Shown piece by piece: positions 16,431 to 25,597 of a stretch of 64,000 bases of DNA (its first letter is position 1; each line of letters begins with the position of its first letter). A program made the position numbers and the translations under genes. Origin of the DNA: JABJAG01 sp038137215 (GTDB lineage: Bacteria > Pseudomonadota > Alphaproteobacteria > UBA6615); assembly GCA_038137215.1 (NCBI GenBank), contig JAYQBG010000009.1, positions 27,569 through 91,568 on the forward strand, in the 5' to 3' direction. Below the pieces are notes generated by a model, which saw only the letters and a program-made list of their open reading frames with translations, did no database searches and was not told where the DNA came from.

Positions 16431-18572
16431 TTACAGCAGTGCCGAGGACACCTGTCCTAGGCTCTTGAAAATGAAGCGGAAGGTCAGGGATTCCGTCGGC
16501 GGAACATCGCGATCCTGCGTGAAATCCCTCCGGTATCTTAGCTCAAAGTCCATGCAGTCGCATCTATAGAAAAGCGAGGCACCATAAGAGAGGGGGCCAC
16601 CGTCCGATGTCAGGTCGCGCCGCGTATCGACCCGTGCCGACCATGCTTCGGTGATCTGGGAGGTCAGCCCTGCGGTGACCTCTTCACGATCGGGGAAATC
16701 CCGGGTCTGATCGAAAAACACATAGTTCAGGTCGAGTTTCAGGGCGCGCGGACCGGCGGTAGTCTTGATTTCCGTGCGCCGGGCGCGGAAGGAATCCTTG
16801 TCGATGCGGGTCTTGTAAAGCAGGTCGAAGAAGTTGTTTGGCGAAACCTGCACGCTGGCCACGATGTCGGATAACTGATCTTCGAGACCCGAGCCGTTGT
16901 TGAACCGGCTCGAATCCCGGAATTGGTAGGACTGGCCCACGATCAGGGTTGTGGCTCCCCCGGAACTCCCGAAGAACCCGGTGCGCAGCCCATAGACCAC
17001 CCGTTGCCCGCTATCGACGCGATCATTGCCGGCGAACCGGTTCGCGCTGAACAAGTTGGTTTCGTCGAACTCAACGCTGAGGCTGTCTTCGTTGGGGATG
17101 GCGTCGGGATTGCTGCCATTCGGCGCGAGAACCAATGCGGTGAGGGGTTCAAGAATCTGGCTGCTTGTTCTGATCCGCCGCACCCAGGGATACCGCCATG
17201 TGACGATGGCCTGCGGGAAGATGCGGCCATAGACACCGCTTTCCGTTTCCGTTGGCGTTGTTACGTCGTGGGTGTTGTAGAGGTCTGTCTGAAGCGATGT
17301 CCGGAAACTCGTGATCGTGCCCAGACTGTCGGTGTGGGAAATTTCCCAGCCGGGGATAACGCTGATCCGCTGGCTTGTCGCGCCCTCTTCGCGGGTCAAG
17401 GCCTGAAAATTGGCGTCCATGGTCGTTATGCCGCCGAAACTGTTCGGTTCGCTGACATAGTTGTAGTCGAACTTCGGTGCCACGATCGGAATTTCGGCCT
17501 GCTCGTCTTCCTGCTGCAGACCCTGGAAGTAATACGCTTCACCGACCGCGTAGCTTCTCGATCCGAATCCCTCGAAGTATAGGTGATTGTTGAGCGTATC
17601 AGGGCTCCGGAACCCGTATCTCTGCAGATAGGTGTCGTCGCTTACGAGTTTGACGTCCAGTCCCCAGCGCCAGAGATCGTTGATGGAAAAACGTGTCTCG
17701 GAATCGATGTGACCGCGAAACCGGCTCTGGTCGGCCAGAGCATCGTCGCGCGTGCCCGAGAGTCTTGTGTAGTGTTCGCCATCGCCAAACCGCTGCCGGT
17801 ACTCGCCGGACAGGACCGGCCAGCCTTCCGTGGACAGGATCGGGTCGAAGGTCAGGTCCTTGTCCCGGTCAATGGCCCAGAAATAAGGTGTCTTCACCGA
17901 CGTTCCGAGCAGGCTGGATACCCCGAAGGTCGGGGTCAGAAAGCCGGTCTTGCGTTTGACCGTGGGGTCGGGATGGCTGAGATAGGGGGTGTAGAGAACC
18001 GGCAGCCCGAGCAGTTCGAGGGTCGCATCCCGGTACACGACCTCCTGGGCCTCGGAATCGTGCATGACCCGCCGCGCCTTGACCTGCCAGAGCGGTTCCT
18101 CGTCGATCCCTGTACAATTGACACACGGCGAATAGGCGGCGCGGGTCAGTTCGGTTTTCACACCGCCGCGCCGTTGTGCACTGACGGCCGCCAGCCGCGA
18201 GTCATCGGTGAGCAGCATCCGGAACCCGCGCAGGAACCCCTCGCGCATGTCCTCGGTCAGTTCGGCATATTCGGCGAACAGCACTTCACCCGACGGTTCG
18301 AGCAGAACCACATTGCCCGACGCAGTCACCAGATCGTCACGTTGGTTGTAGCTAACGGCGTCCGCGTTCAGGATGCGTTCGCCCTGGACGATTTCGACAT
18401 TTCCGCTGGCGGTGGCCAGTCCGAGATCCTCATCGAAGGTCAACTCGTCTGCTGTCATCAGCACCGGAATTTCGGGCTCCGATGTCTGTCCCATGGCAGG
18501 GCGGTCCATCATCCAGCCCCACGCCGAAACGGACATGACAAACAGAACTGCCTGGCGAAGTGCGGAATTCAT
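16431..18572 (-). CDS. lptD: LPS assembly outer-membrane protein LptD
   Basis: The 713-residue protein starts with a signal peptide (MNSALRQAVLFVMSVSAWGW, cleaved near MGQT). An OstA-like beta-jellyroll domain follows (ADELTFDEDLGLATASGNVE, repeated GNVVLLEPSG). The LptD barrel has motifs such as PVLYTPYLSHPDPTVKRKTG and GWPVLSGEYRQRFGDGEH. LptD with LptE inserts lipopolysaccharide into the outer leaflet. The ATG at 18570-18572 overlaps the lptG stop (ATGA). A much longer upstream frame covers lptG and is not coding. Confidence 0.94.
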   Translation of the reverse strand: MNSALRQAVLFVMSVSAWGWMMDRPAMGQTSEPEIPVLMTADELTFDEDLGLATASGNVEIVQGERILNADAVSYNQRDDLVTASGNVVLLEPSGEVLFAEYAELTEDMREGFLRGFRMLLTDDSRLAAVSAQRRGGVKTELTRAAYSPCVNCTGIDEEPLWQVKARRVMHDSEAQEVVYRDATLELLGLPVLYTPYLSHPDPTVKRKTGFLTPTFGVSSLLGTSVKTPYFWAIDRDKDLTFDPILSTEGWPVLSGEYRQRFGDGEHYTRLSGTRDDALADQSRFRGHIDSETRFSINDLWRWGLDVKLVSDDTYLQRYGFRSPDTLNNHLYFEGFGSRSYAVGEAYYFQGLQQEDEQAEIPIVAPKFDYNYVSEPNSFGGITTMDANFQALTREEGATSQRISVIPGWEISHTDSLGTITSFRTSLQTDLYNTHDVTTPTETESGVYGRIFPQAIVTWRYPWVRRIRTSSQILEPLTALVLAPNGSNPDAIPNEDSLSVEFDETNLFSANRFAGNDRVDSGQRVVYGLRTGFFGSSGGATTLIVGQSYQFRDSSRFNNGSGLEDQLSDIVASVQVSPNNFFDLLYKTRIDKDSFRARRTEIKTTAGPRALKLDLNYVFFDQTRDFPDREEVTAGLTSQITEAWSARVDTRRDLTSDGGPLSYGASLFYRCDCMDFELRYRRDFTQDRDVPPTESLTFRFIFKSLGQVSSALL

Positions 18573-19672
18573 CAACCGTCTTCCAGATGGAGCAACATTG
18601 TGACCCCTGCGAGAAGGCAAAAGCCGGCAGGTGTCCAGGCTGCAAGAATTACAGGCACACTGGCCCCCAGGCCAAGAGCCTGAACCACATTTGTCAGCAG
18701 GAAAAGGAAGAAGCTCGTCAGCACGCCCGCGGCAACCAGAAGGAGTGTCCCACCGCGTCGCGTGAGCCGCAGCGAAAATATGGCCGCGATCAGGACCATG
18801 GCAGCCAGCAGGACCGGCTCGGCTAGAAGGGCATGGAACTGAAGCCGGTGAGCGACGGGGGAGAAGCCGGTTTCCTCCAGCACCCGGATAAACCGCAGCA
18901 GGTTCCAGAAGGCCACGGTTTCGGGGCTGGCGAAACTTTCCTGAATTTTGTCCGCCGTCAGGTCGGTGGGCAATTCGTGCTGCGCGGTGAAAACACCGGC
19001 GCGCGTCGGCTTGGTCAGCCAGGCATTGGAGAGTTCCCAACGGCCATCGAGCAGTCGCGCGCTTTCGGCGTCCACACGGCTGATGAACTGGTCGTCCTCG
19101 GCAAACTCGAACACGATCACATCTTCGAGCAGCAATTCGTCGGGCTGCGCACGTGCGGCATGAACGACGGTCTGGCCCGTACCGTCGCTGCTTGTCTGAC
19201 GTAACCAGAGCCCCTGCGAGGAGACCGCGAGAAGCGAAGACCGGCCGGTGAAGTATCGCCCCTCAAGCTCCTCAAACTGGGATAGCATTAGGGCCGAGAG
19301 CGGATTCAGAACGGTGACATTGAGGACGCCGATCAGGATGGCGGCGATCAGGGGCGGGGCCAGGAACTGCCAGACGGAAACGCCCGCCGCACGCACCACC
19401 ACCAGTTCGTGGTTCCGGGTCATCTTCAGGAAGGTGAAGATGCCGCCGAACATGACGGCAAACGGGATGGCTTCCTGTGCCAGGAAGGGCGCGCGCAGCA
19501 GAGCCATTCCGGTGATGATCGAAGCTGTTGCGTCCGGCTTGTTGGTGCCCCGTCGAAGAAGCTCGACGGCATCGATCAGGCCGATCACCGTGACCATGGC
19601 GACAAACATCACCAGGAACCACAGCAGGAACTGCCGCAGGATGTATCGGGACATGGTGGGAGAGGAAAACAT
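18572..19672 (-). CDS. lptG: LPS export permease LptG
   Basis: The 366-residue inner-membrane protein has six predicted membrane helices: two N-terminal pairs (RQFLLWFLVMFVAMVTVIGL), a periplasmic beta-jellyroll, and a C-terminal group. The EALPFAVMFGGIFTFLKMTR-like segment (here EAIPFAVMFGG) and NHELVVVRAAGVSVWQFL form the coupling helix of the YjgP/YjgQ family. With LptF and the ATPase LptB it extracts LPS from the inner membrane. lptB is not in the window. It lies directly downstream of lptF. Confidence 0.93.
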   Translation of the reverse strand: MFSSPTMSRYILRQFLLWFLVMFVAMVTVIGLIDAVELLRRGTNKPDATASIITGMALLRAPFLAQEAIPFAVMFGGIFTFLKMTRNHELVVVRAAGVSVWQFLAPPLIAAILIGVLNVTVLNPLSALMLSQFEELEGRYFTGRSSLLAVSSQGLWLRQTSSDGTGQTVVHAARAQPDELLLEDVIVFEFAEDDQFISRVDAESARLLDGRWELSNAWLTKPTRAGVFTAQHELPTDLTADKIQESFASPETVAFWNLLRFIRVLEETGFSPVAHRLQFHALLAEPVLLAAMVLIAAIFSLRLTRRGGTLLLVAAGVLTSFFLFLLTNVVQALGLGASVPVILAAWTPAGFCLLAGVTMLLHLEDG

Positions 19673-19686
19673 GCTGATCGAACCGC

Positions 19687-20802
19687 CTAACCTTCTGCCA
19701 TGGCAAGGCCCGAGGGCCGCCGCACGCGGGAGCGAACGAGCACAAGCATGCCGATCAGGATGGAGAGCAGCGGCAGGGCATAGACCAGCGGGACGAGTGA
19801 CAGGGACTGGCGCGACAGGTTGAACAGACCCAGCGCCATGACCTGCAGGGTAAACACGATCGCGATGGCGGCGAGAATCCGGCTGGTATTGCCGCGCCGG
19901 TCGAAATTCCCGGCGATCATCGCGGCCATGGCGACGATGGCAAAGACAAGGATATAGAGGGGCCCCGCAATACGCCGGTGGCCCTCTGCAACAAGCTGAT
20001 TGGCATAGAACACATCATGCGCGCTGTCGCCCGGACGAAGCAGCGAGCCCAGGAAGCGTTCCTCCGGTTCGCGCCAGCGTGGCTGGGCCGTTTCGTTGAA
20101 GATGTTCAGGTCCAGCGAATACTGGTCGAAATTGAAGAGTGTCAGACGGCCCGTGTCCCGGTCCACATCCTGCTGACTGCCGTTAAACAACACCACACGG
20201 GTGCCGTCTTCGTTCTGAACCGCGGTGCCGCGTTCGGCGGTGTAGGTCACGGGGCGTTCGGGGTCGCGGGAGTCATGGGCGAAGATGCCGCGCAACTCGC
20301 CTTCGCTGCTGCGTTCCCGAATGTAGATCGTCAGACCGGGGATCGGCGTGTTGAAGCGCTGTTCCTGGAGAAGCACGCTGCCATAGGAATTGCGGTAATT
20401 GAGCTGCTTCAGTTTGAATTCGTGGATTGTCGCCGGAACAAGATAAAGCTGCAGCACATATCCGATAAAGACGGCGGCGATTCCGAGCAGCAGACCTGGT
20501 CGCGCCAGCGCAGCCGGGCTCATCCCCGCCGCGCGCATGACCACCATCTCGCTGTCGTTCCGCAACTTGTTGTACACCACAAGGACGGCGGCAAAGACAG
20601 CAATGGGCAGCAGGATCGCGACGAATTTCGGCAGATTGAGCGCGCTCATCTCGAACAGCACCGTAATCGGGAGCCCGCGGTTCACGATGAAGTCGATAAG
20701 GCGAAGGGAGCCGAACAGGGTCACGAGGACGGTCAGCACGCCGATCACGAACAGGGTCGCGATGGCAAGTTGCCTGAAAATATACTTGCTGATCGACGTC
20801 AT
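19687..20802 (-). CDS. lptF: LPS export permease LptF
   Basis: The 371-residue protein shares the LptG layout. The first helix is YIFRQLAIATLFVIGVLTVL, NDSEMVVMRAAGMSPAAL is the coupling segment, a periplasmic domain holds GLTIYIRERSSEGELRGIFA, and the C-terminal helices end near VRRPSG. The ATG at 20800-20802 was chosen because the longer frame has no matching N-terminus. It is the first gene of lptF-lptG-lptD-surA-rsmA. Its promoter should lie in the 227-base gap shared with divergent pepA. Confidence 0.93.
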   Translation of the reverse strand: MTSISKYIFRQLAIATLFVIGVLTVLVTLFGSLRLIDFIVNRGLPITVLFEMSALNLPKFVAILLPIAVFAAVLVVYNKLRNDSEMVVMRAAGMSPAALARPGLLLGIAAVFIGYVLQLYLVPATIHEFKLKQLNYRNSYGSVLLQEQRFNTPIPGLTIYIRERSSEGELRGIFAHDSRDPERPVTYTAERGTAVQNEDGTRVVLFNGSQQDVDRDTGRLTLFNFDQYSLDLNIFNETAQPRWREPEERFLGSLLRPGDSAHDVFYANQLVAEGHRRIAGPLYILVFAIVAMAAMIAGNFDRRGNTSRILAAIAIVFTLQVMALGLFNLSRQSLSLVPLVYALPLLSILIGMLVLVRSRVRRPSGLAMAEG

Positions 20803-21029
20803 GACCGCTCCGGTGGGAATTCGTGCGGGGAATCGTCCCTCAAGTTGCTGATTCGAAAAACAAACATGTTTGTCAGCACTGCGCGGTTGTAACAGATCGT
20901 CCGAAGCTGACAAAGCACTGCGCACGAGCCGGTGTCTGCTTGCGCGCGATTGGCTGGTACTCTAAATCTCGAAGTCCGAAAGCGGGTTCGAGAGACCTGC
21001 GGGTCCTGTCAATGACGGAAGCGAGTGCC

Positions 21030-22523
21030 ATGAAAATCAGCTTTGCCGAAACCAAACTGCCTACGTCCGGATATCTTGTCTTCCTGGTTGGCGGCAGCGG
21101 GGATCTTGCGCCATCCGCCAAGGCCGTCGACAAGGCGACCAAGGGGGCGTTGTCCCGTGCACTCGAGGCGCGCAGTTTTTCGGGGAAGAAAGGCGAAACT
21201 TTGGCGGTTCATGCGCCTCAGGGGCGTGAGAAGCTGAGCATCGTGTTGGTGGGCACCGGCGCGGCGGTGGATTTGGACGCGCTCAAGGCCCAGGAGATCG
21301 GTGCGCAGATTTACAAGGCGCTTTCCGGCCTTTCCGTGAATTCGGCGACTGTCGTGGCCGAACTGGCGCGCAGTGGACGCGTACGCGGAGCCGATCTGGC
21401 CGCCGCTCTGGCGGCCGGCGCGCGCATGCGCAGCTATCGCTACGACAAATATCTGACCAAAACCGGCTCAAAGCCCCAGGCAAAGGGACCGGGGCAGCTC
21501 AAACTGATGGTCAAGGGCGCTGCGGCGGCACGTCGTCAGTACAGCGATTTCGCACCCATTGCGGACGGTGTGGATTTTGCGCGCGATCTGGTTTCCGAAC
21601 CCAGCAATGTGAAGTCTCCCAAGTGGATGGCCAGCCAGTGCCGCAAACTCACCAAGCTGGGTGTAAAGGTCGAGGTTCTGGGCGAAGCGAAGATGAAAAA
21701 GCTCGGCATGAATGCCTTGCTCGCAGTCGGTCAGGGCAGTGCGCAGGAATCCCAGTTGGTGATCATGCGCTGGGATGGCGGGTCGAAAGACGACAAGACC
21801 GTCTCGCTCATCGGCAAGGGGGTCACCTTCGACACGGGCGGAATCTCCATCAAGCCTTCAGGTGGCATGGAAGACATGATCTGGGATATGGGCGGCGCGG
21901 GTACCGTGATCGGGGCGATGCATGCGATCGCCGGGCGCAAGGCCAAGGCTAATGTCATTGGCGTTGTCGGACTGGTCGAGAACATGCCCGATGGCAAGGC
22001 GCAGCGCCCCGGCGACATCGTGACGTCGATGTCGGGCCAGACGATTGAGGTCATCAACACCGACGCCGAAGGCCGTCTGGTGCTGGCCGATGCCTTTACC
22101 TATACCCTCAAACGCTTCAAGCCGGACGTGATGGTGGACTTCGCAACGCTCACGGGTGCCATCATGGTGGCCCTGGGCCGCGAATATGCTGGCCTCTACG
22201 CCAATGACGACGATCTTGCCGACAAGATCATTCAGGCGGGCAAGACCGTTGGTGAGAAAATCTGGCACATGCCGCTTGATGATGCCTATGACAAGCAGAT
22301 CAACACACCGCGCGCCGACATGAAAAATGTGGGGCCGCGCTGGGGAGGCAGCATCACCGCCGCCCAGTTCCTGCAGCGTTTCACCGAGGATGTCATCTGG
22401 GCCCATATGGACATTGCCGGCGTGGCCTGGTCGGACAAGGAACTGCCCCTGATGGCCAAGGGGGCGGCCGGGTTTGCCGTCCGTGCCATGGATCAGTTCG
22501 TGCGCGACAATTACGAGAAATAG
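21030..22523 (+). CDS. pepA: Leucyl aminopeptidase (M17)
   Basis: The 497-residue protein has the N-terminal M17 domain followed by the catalytic domain. The dizinc site motifs are GKGVTFDTGGISIKP and the signature NTDAEGRLVLADA, with the lysine in the first motif as the expected general acid. It removes N-terminal residues during peptide turnover, and some homologues also bind DNA. GGAAG lies about 10 bases before the ATG at 21030. An ATG at 21012 would add six residues. It is followed by holC, as in many proteobacteria. Confidence 0.96.
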   Translation: MKISFAETKLPTSGYLVFLVGGSGDLAPSAKAVDKATKGALSRALEARSFSGKKGETLAVHAPQGREKLSIVLVGTGAAVDLDALKAQEIGAQIYKALSGLSVNSATVVAELARSGRVRGADLAAALAAGARMRSYRYDKYLTKTGSKPQAKGPGQLKLMVKGAAAARRQYSDFAPIADGVDFARDLVSEPSNVKSPKWMASQCRKLTKLGVKVEVLGEAKMKKLGMNALLAVGQGSAQESQLVIMRWDGGSKDDKTVSLIGKGVTFDTGGISIKPSGGMEDMIWDMGGAGTVIGAMHAIAGRKAKANVIGVVGLVENMPDGKAQRPGDIVTSMSGQTIEVINTDAEGRLVLADAFTYTLKRFKPDVMVDFATLTGAIMVALGREYAGLYANDDDLADKIIQAGKTVGEKIWHMPLDDAYDKQINTPRADMKNVGPRWGGSITAAQFLQRFTEDVIWAHMDIAGVAWSDKELPLMAKGAAGFAVRAMDQFVRDNYEK

Positions 22524-22543
22524 TGCGGGGCCCGTGAGACGTT

Positions 22544-23002
22544 GTGACCGAAATCAGGTTCTATCATCTGACGCGTAAGAGCCTCGAAGAGGTTCTGCCG
22601 GTCATGCTGGAACGTACCGTCGTACGAGATGGCCGTCGTGCCGTGGTCGTTGCCGGGACGTCCGAGCGCGTCGAGAGCCTGAACGCCTATCTCTGGACCT
22701 ATGATGACCGTGTCTTCCTGCCCCATGGCAGTAAGGCCGACGGGCATCCGGCGCATCAGCCGGTGTGGCTGACGGACATGGACGAAAATCCCAATGGTGC
22801 GCGGGTGCTCTTTCTGGCCGATGGTGCGACAAGCAAACAGGTCGATGAATTCGATCTGGTGTGCGAGTTATTTGACGGTCGAGATGAGACCGCAGTCTCG
22901 GCAGCGCGGGGACGCTGGAAGGCATACAAGGACAACGGCCATGCGTTGACCTACTGGCAGCAGACCGAGCGGGGCGGCTGGGAGCAGAAGGCCGAGGGCT
23001 AA
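22544..23002 (+). CDS. holC: DNA polymerase III chi subunit
   Basis: The 152-residue protein starts at a GTG and reads VTEIRFYHLTRKSLEEVLP. It has the chi motifs YDDRVFLPHGSKADGHPAHQ and the core AVVVAGTSERVESLNAYLW. Chi links the clamp loader to single-strand binding protein at the replication fork. It follows pepA by 20 bases, the usual pepA-holC pairing. Confidence 0.92.
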   Translation: MTEIRFYHLTRKSLEEVLPVMLERTVVRDGRRAVVVAGTSERVESLNAYLWTYDDRVFLPHGSKADGHPAHQPVWLTDMDENPNGARVLFLADGATSKQVDEFDLVCELFDGRDETAVSAARGRWKAYKDNGHALTYWQQTERGGWEQKAEG

Positions 23003-23080
23003 ATCGCTCCGGCGCCTTGTCGGCGGCATCCACGCTGGATATAAGGCGCGCACAATTCATCTTCCACCGGAGCAGATTCC

Positions 23081-23503
23081 ATGGCGACCGAGCGCACTTT
23101 CTCGATTATCAAACCCGACGCAACCAAGCGGAACATCACCGGCAAGATCATTGCCAAGCTTGAGGATGCCGGCCTTCGTGTCGTTGCACAGCGTCGCATT
23201 CAGCTGACGAAGGAACAGGCCGAGAGTTTCTACGGTGTGCATCGCGAGCGGCCGTTCTTCAACGACCTCGTCGCCTTCATGACCTCTGGCCCGGTCGTGG
23301 TTCAGGTGCTGGAAGGTGAGAACGCCGTCGCGCGCAATCGCGAAGTCATGGGTGCGACGAACCCGGCGGAGGCCGATGAAGGCACGATCCGCAAGGAGTT
23401 TGCCGAATCCATCGAGGCGAATTCCGTGCACGGTTCCGACGCGCCGGAAACCGCCGCGGAGGAAATTGCATTCTTCTTCAAAGAGGATGAAATCGTCGGC
23501 TGA
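23081..23503 (+). CDS. ndk: Nucleoside diphosphate kinase
   Basis: The 140-residue enzyme moves the gamma phosphate between nucleoside triphosphates and diphosphates through a phosphohistidine. It opens ERTFSIIKPDATKRN. The active-site His117 is in EANSVHGSDAPETA, and RVVAQRRIQLTKEQAESFY is also conserved. The length is standard. Confidence 0.98.
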   Translation: MATERTFSIIKPDATKRNITGKIIAKLEDAGLRVVAQRRIQLTKEQAESFYGVHRERPFFNDLVAFMTSGPVVVQVLEGENAVARNREVMGATNPAEADEGTIRKEFAESIEANSVHGSDAPETAAEEIAFFFKEDEIVG

Positions 23504-23535
23504 TGCCACGATTTTCGTGTGGTGGGCGCGTCAGA

Positions 23536-23661
23536 TCAGACGAGCGTCCACCACATGATCACCAGCGCGATAGCCACGGCAATACCGGAATAGGTCATCA
23601 GCTTCAGGAAGCCGCCCCAGACCTTTTTGCGCTGATCGAGATTCATGATTTCGTCGGACAT
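23536..23661 (-). CDS. aa3-type cytochrome c oxidase subunit IV (small)
   Basis: A 41-residue ORF reads MSDEIMNLDQRKKVWGGFLK and continues into one membrane helix (about residues 22-39, YSGIAVAIALVIMWWTLV). Bacterial aa3 oxidases of alphaproteobacteria carry such a single-helix subunit, and its genes are often unlinked from the main cluster, as here. It lies convergent with ndk and 86 bases from purN. Confidence 0.72.
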   Translation of the reverse strand: MSDEIMNLDQRKKVWGGFLKLMTYSGIAVAIALVIMWWTLV

Positions 23662-23746
23662 CTTCGCTCGCGTTCGTTCAAATTTGCGATAGTAGGCATT
23701 TTATACGCGACCTGATTGCGGCGCGAAAGTCCGGTTTTGCCGCATG

Positions 23747-24403
23747 TCATCCCGCGGCCGGGGGACTGATGATCCGCGCATTTGTGTCGCGCGGCATATC
23801 GACAATTGCTGTATCGCCCGCAATGCGCACGCGGCCCTCGGCGATCAGTCGCACGGCGAGCGGATAGCAGCGGTGTTCGACGGTCAGAATGCGTGCGGCG
23901 AGGGAATCGGTATCATCCTCCGGCAGAACCGGAACCGCAGCCTGGACCAGAATCGGACCGGCATCCATCTCGGCGCGCACGATATGAACCGTGCAGCCAC
24001 TCAACTTCACGCCGGCCGCGATGGCCTGTTCATGGGCATCGATACCCTTGAAAGAGGGCAGCAGCGAAGGGTGGATGTTGACGATCCGGTCATGCCAGGT
24101 CTCGACGAACCAGCCTGACAACAGGCGCATGAACCCGGCCAGACAGACCAGTTCGACCCCGGCCGCGCCAAGCTTTTCATGGACAGCCCGGTCGAAGCTT
24201 TCGCGATCGGGATAACCTGTGTGTTCGATACAGGCTGTTGCCAATCCCGCATTGGCTGCGTGCGCAAGGCCTTTGGCATCCGGCTTGTTGGAGAGGACCA
24301 GTACGATTTCGGCCGGAAAGTCTGCATCGGCGCAAGCTTCAATAAGCGCCTGCAGATTGGATCCGCGTCCCGAAATCAGAACACCGAGTTTCAGTCGGGC
24401 CAT
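23747..24403 (-). CDS. purN: Phosphoribosylglycinamide formyltransferase
   Basis: The 218-residue enzyme transfers formyl from 10-formyltetrahydrofolate to GAR in purine synthesis. Motifs are the phosphate loop ISGRGSNLQALIEAC, the catalytic Asn and His in VNIHPSLLPSFKG, and the Asp-containing GCTVHIVRAEMDAGPILVQA. The ATG at 24401-24403 overlaps the purM stop (ATGA). A GTG three bases earlier is possible. It follows the preceding purine step, purM, in one operon. Confidence 0.96.
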   Translation of the reverse strand: MARLKLGVLISGRGSNLQALIEACADADFPAEIVLVLSNKPDAKGLAHAANAGLATACIEHTGYPDRESFDRAVHEKLGAAGVELVCLAGFMRLLSGWFVETWHDRIVNIHPSLLPSFKGIDAHEQAIAAGVKLSGCTVHIVRAEMDAGPILVQAAVPVLPEDDTDSLAARILTVEHRCYPLAVRLIAEGRVRIAGDTAIVDMPRDTNARIISPPAAG

Positions 24404-25485
24404 CACACTGTTCCGAGGGCGGCCTGAAGATTTTCGATCCGGACCCCGGCATCGGCGTCGGTGACAACTTCCCCGATCGCACGGGCCTGTTCGCCGCTTT
24501 GGTTCAGGTTATCGATGATTGCCGCGGCCTGATCGGCAGCCGCGATGGCCACCATGCCGATCCCGCAATTGAACGTGCGGGCCATTTCCCGGGATTCAAC
24601 GCCGCCCTGTTCCTGCAGCCAGCCGAAGACAGGCGGTGCGGTCCAGTGGCTGCCGTCTATTTCCACACCAAGCCCCTCGGGCAGCACCCGCGGGATATTT
24701 TCCAGAAGCCCGCCGCCGGTGATGTGGGCCAGGGCGTTGATGCCGCCCGTGCGCACCGCGGCCAGGCAAGACGCCACATAAATGCGGGTCGGTGTGAGAA
24801 GCGCTGTCCCGAGTGTCCGGGAGGTGTCGAACGGGGCTGCCTCACCCAGCTCCCGTCCACTGGCATCCACGATTTTCCGAACTAGTGAATACCCGTTCGA
24901 ATGAACCCCATCTGACGCCAACCCGATGATCACGTCACCGGCTGTGACAGGACGGTCCGGGTCCGGTAATCCTGTGCCGCGTTCCATGGCGCCGACGGAA
25001 AAGCCGGCAAGGTCGAACTCACCTTTTGTATAAAGACCCGGCATTTCGGCGGTTTCTCCGCCGATGAGCGCGCATCCGGCCTGTTTGCAGCCCTCGGACA
25101 CGCCGGCAATCACCTTGGCGGCGACGTCCGGCTCCAGCCCGCCGGTGGCAAAATAGTCCAGGAAAAAGAGTGGCTCGGCGCCCTGGACGACCAGATCGTT
25201 CACGCACATGGCGACGAGGTCGATCCCGATCGAATTGTACTGCTGTGTGTCGAAGGCCAGTTTCAGTTTCGTGCCAACACCATCGGTGGCTGCGACCAGG
25301 ATTGGGTCGTCATATCCGGCCGCACGGGGGTCGAACGATGCGCCGAATCCGCCCAGCGCATCCATGGTTCCGCTTCGCCGTGTTGCGGCGGCCAGCGGCT
25401 TGATGGTGTCCACCAGTTCATTGCCTGCCGCGATATCGACGCCGGCATCCTTGTAGGTCAGCCCCAGAGCCCGTCTCCCGTACAT
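24403..25485 (-). CDS. purM: Phosphoribosylformylglycinamidine cyclo-ligase
   Basis: The 360-residue protein closes the imidazole ring to give AIR, using ATP. It starts with LTYKDAGVDIAAGNELVDTI and contains GFGASFDPRA, DGVGTKLKLAFD, the signature GGETAEMPGLYTKGEFDLAG and HITGGGLLENIPR. The length is standard. It is coupled to purN and diverges from the DUF2066 gene over about 110 bases. Confidence 0.97.
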   Translation of the reverse strand: MYGRRALGLTYKDAGVDIAAGNELVDTIKPLAAATRRSGTMDALGGFGASFDPRAAGYDDPILVAATDGVGTKLKLAFDTQQYNSIGIDLVAMCVNDLVVQGAEPLFFLDYFATGGLEPDVAAKVIAGVSEGCKQAGCALIGGETAEMPGLYTKGEFDLAGFSVGAMERGTGLPDPDRPVTAGDVIIGLASDGVHSNGYSLVRKIVDASGRELGEAAPFDTSRTLGTALLTPTRIYVASCLAAVRTGGINALAHITGGGLLENIPRVLPEGLGVEIDGSHWTAPPVFGWLQEQGGVESREMARTFNCGIGMVAIAAADQAAAIIDNLNQSGEQARAIGEVVTDADAGVRIENLQAALGTV

Positions 25486-25597
25486 ATTTTTGACGATTTC
25501 GTGCTATCTCTTCGCCGAAGTCGCCAGCATGTGGACCAAAACGCGTCGAATCGCGTTGTACATGCGGGTCACAATAGGTGTTTCGAGGTCATTTGCA

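Noticed and set aside
18573..19040. Upstream extension of the lptD frame
   Set aside because: It lies wholly over lptG in another frame, and a signal peptide begins at 18572, so the extension is not coding.
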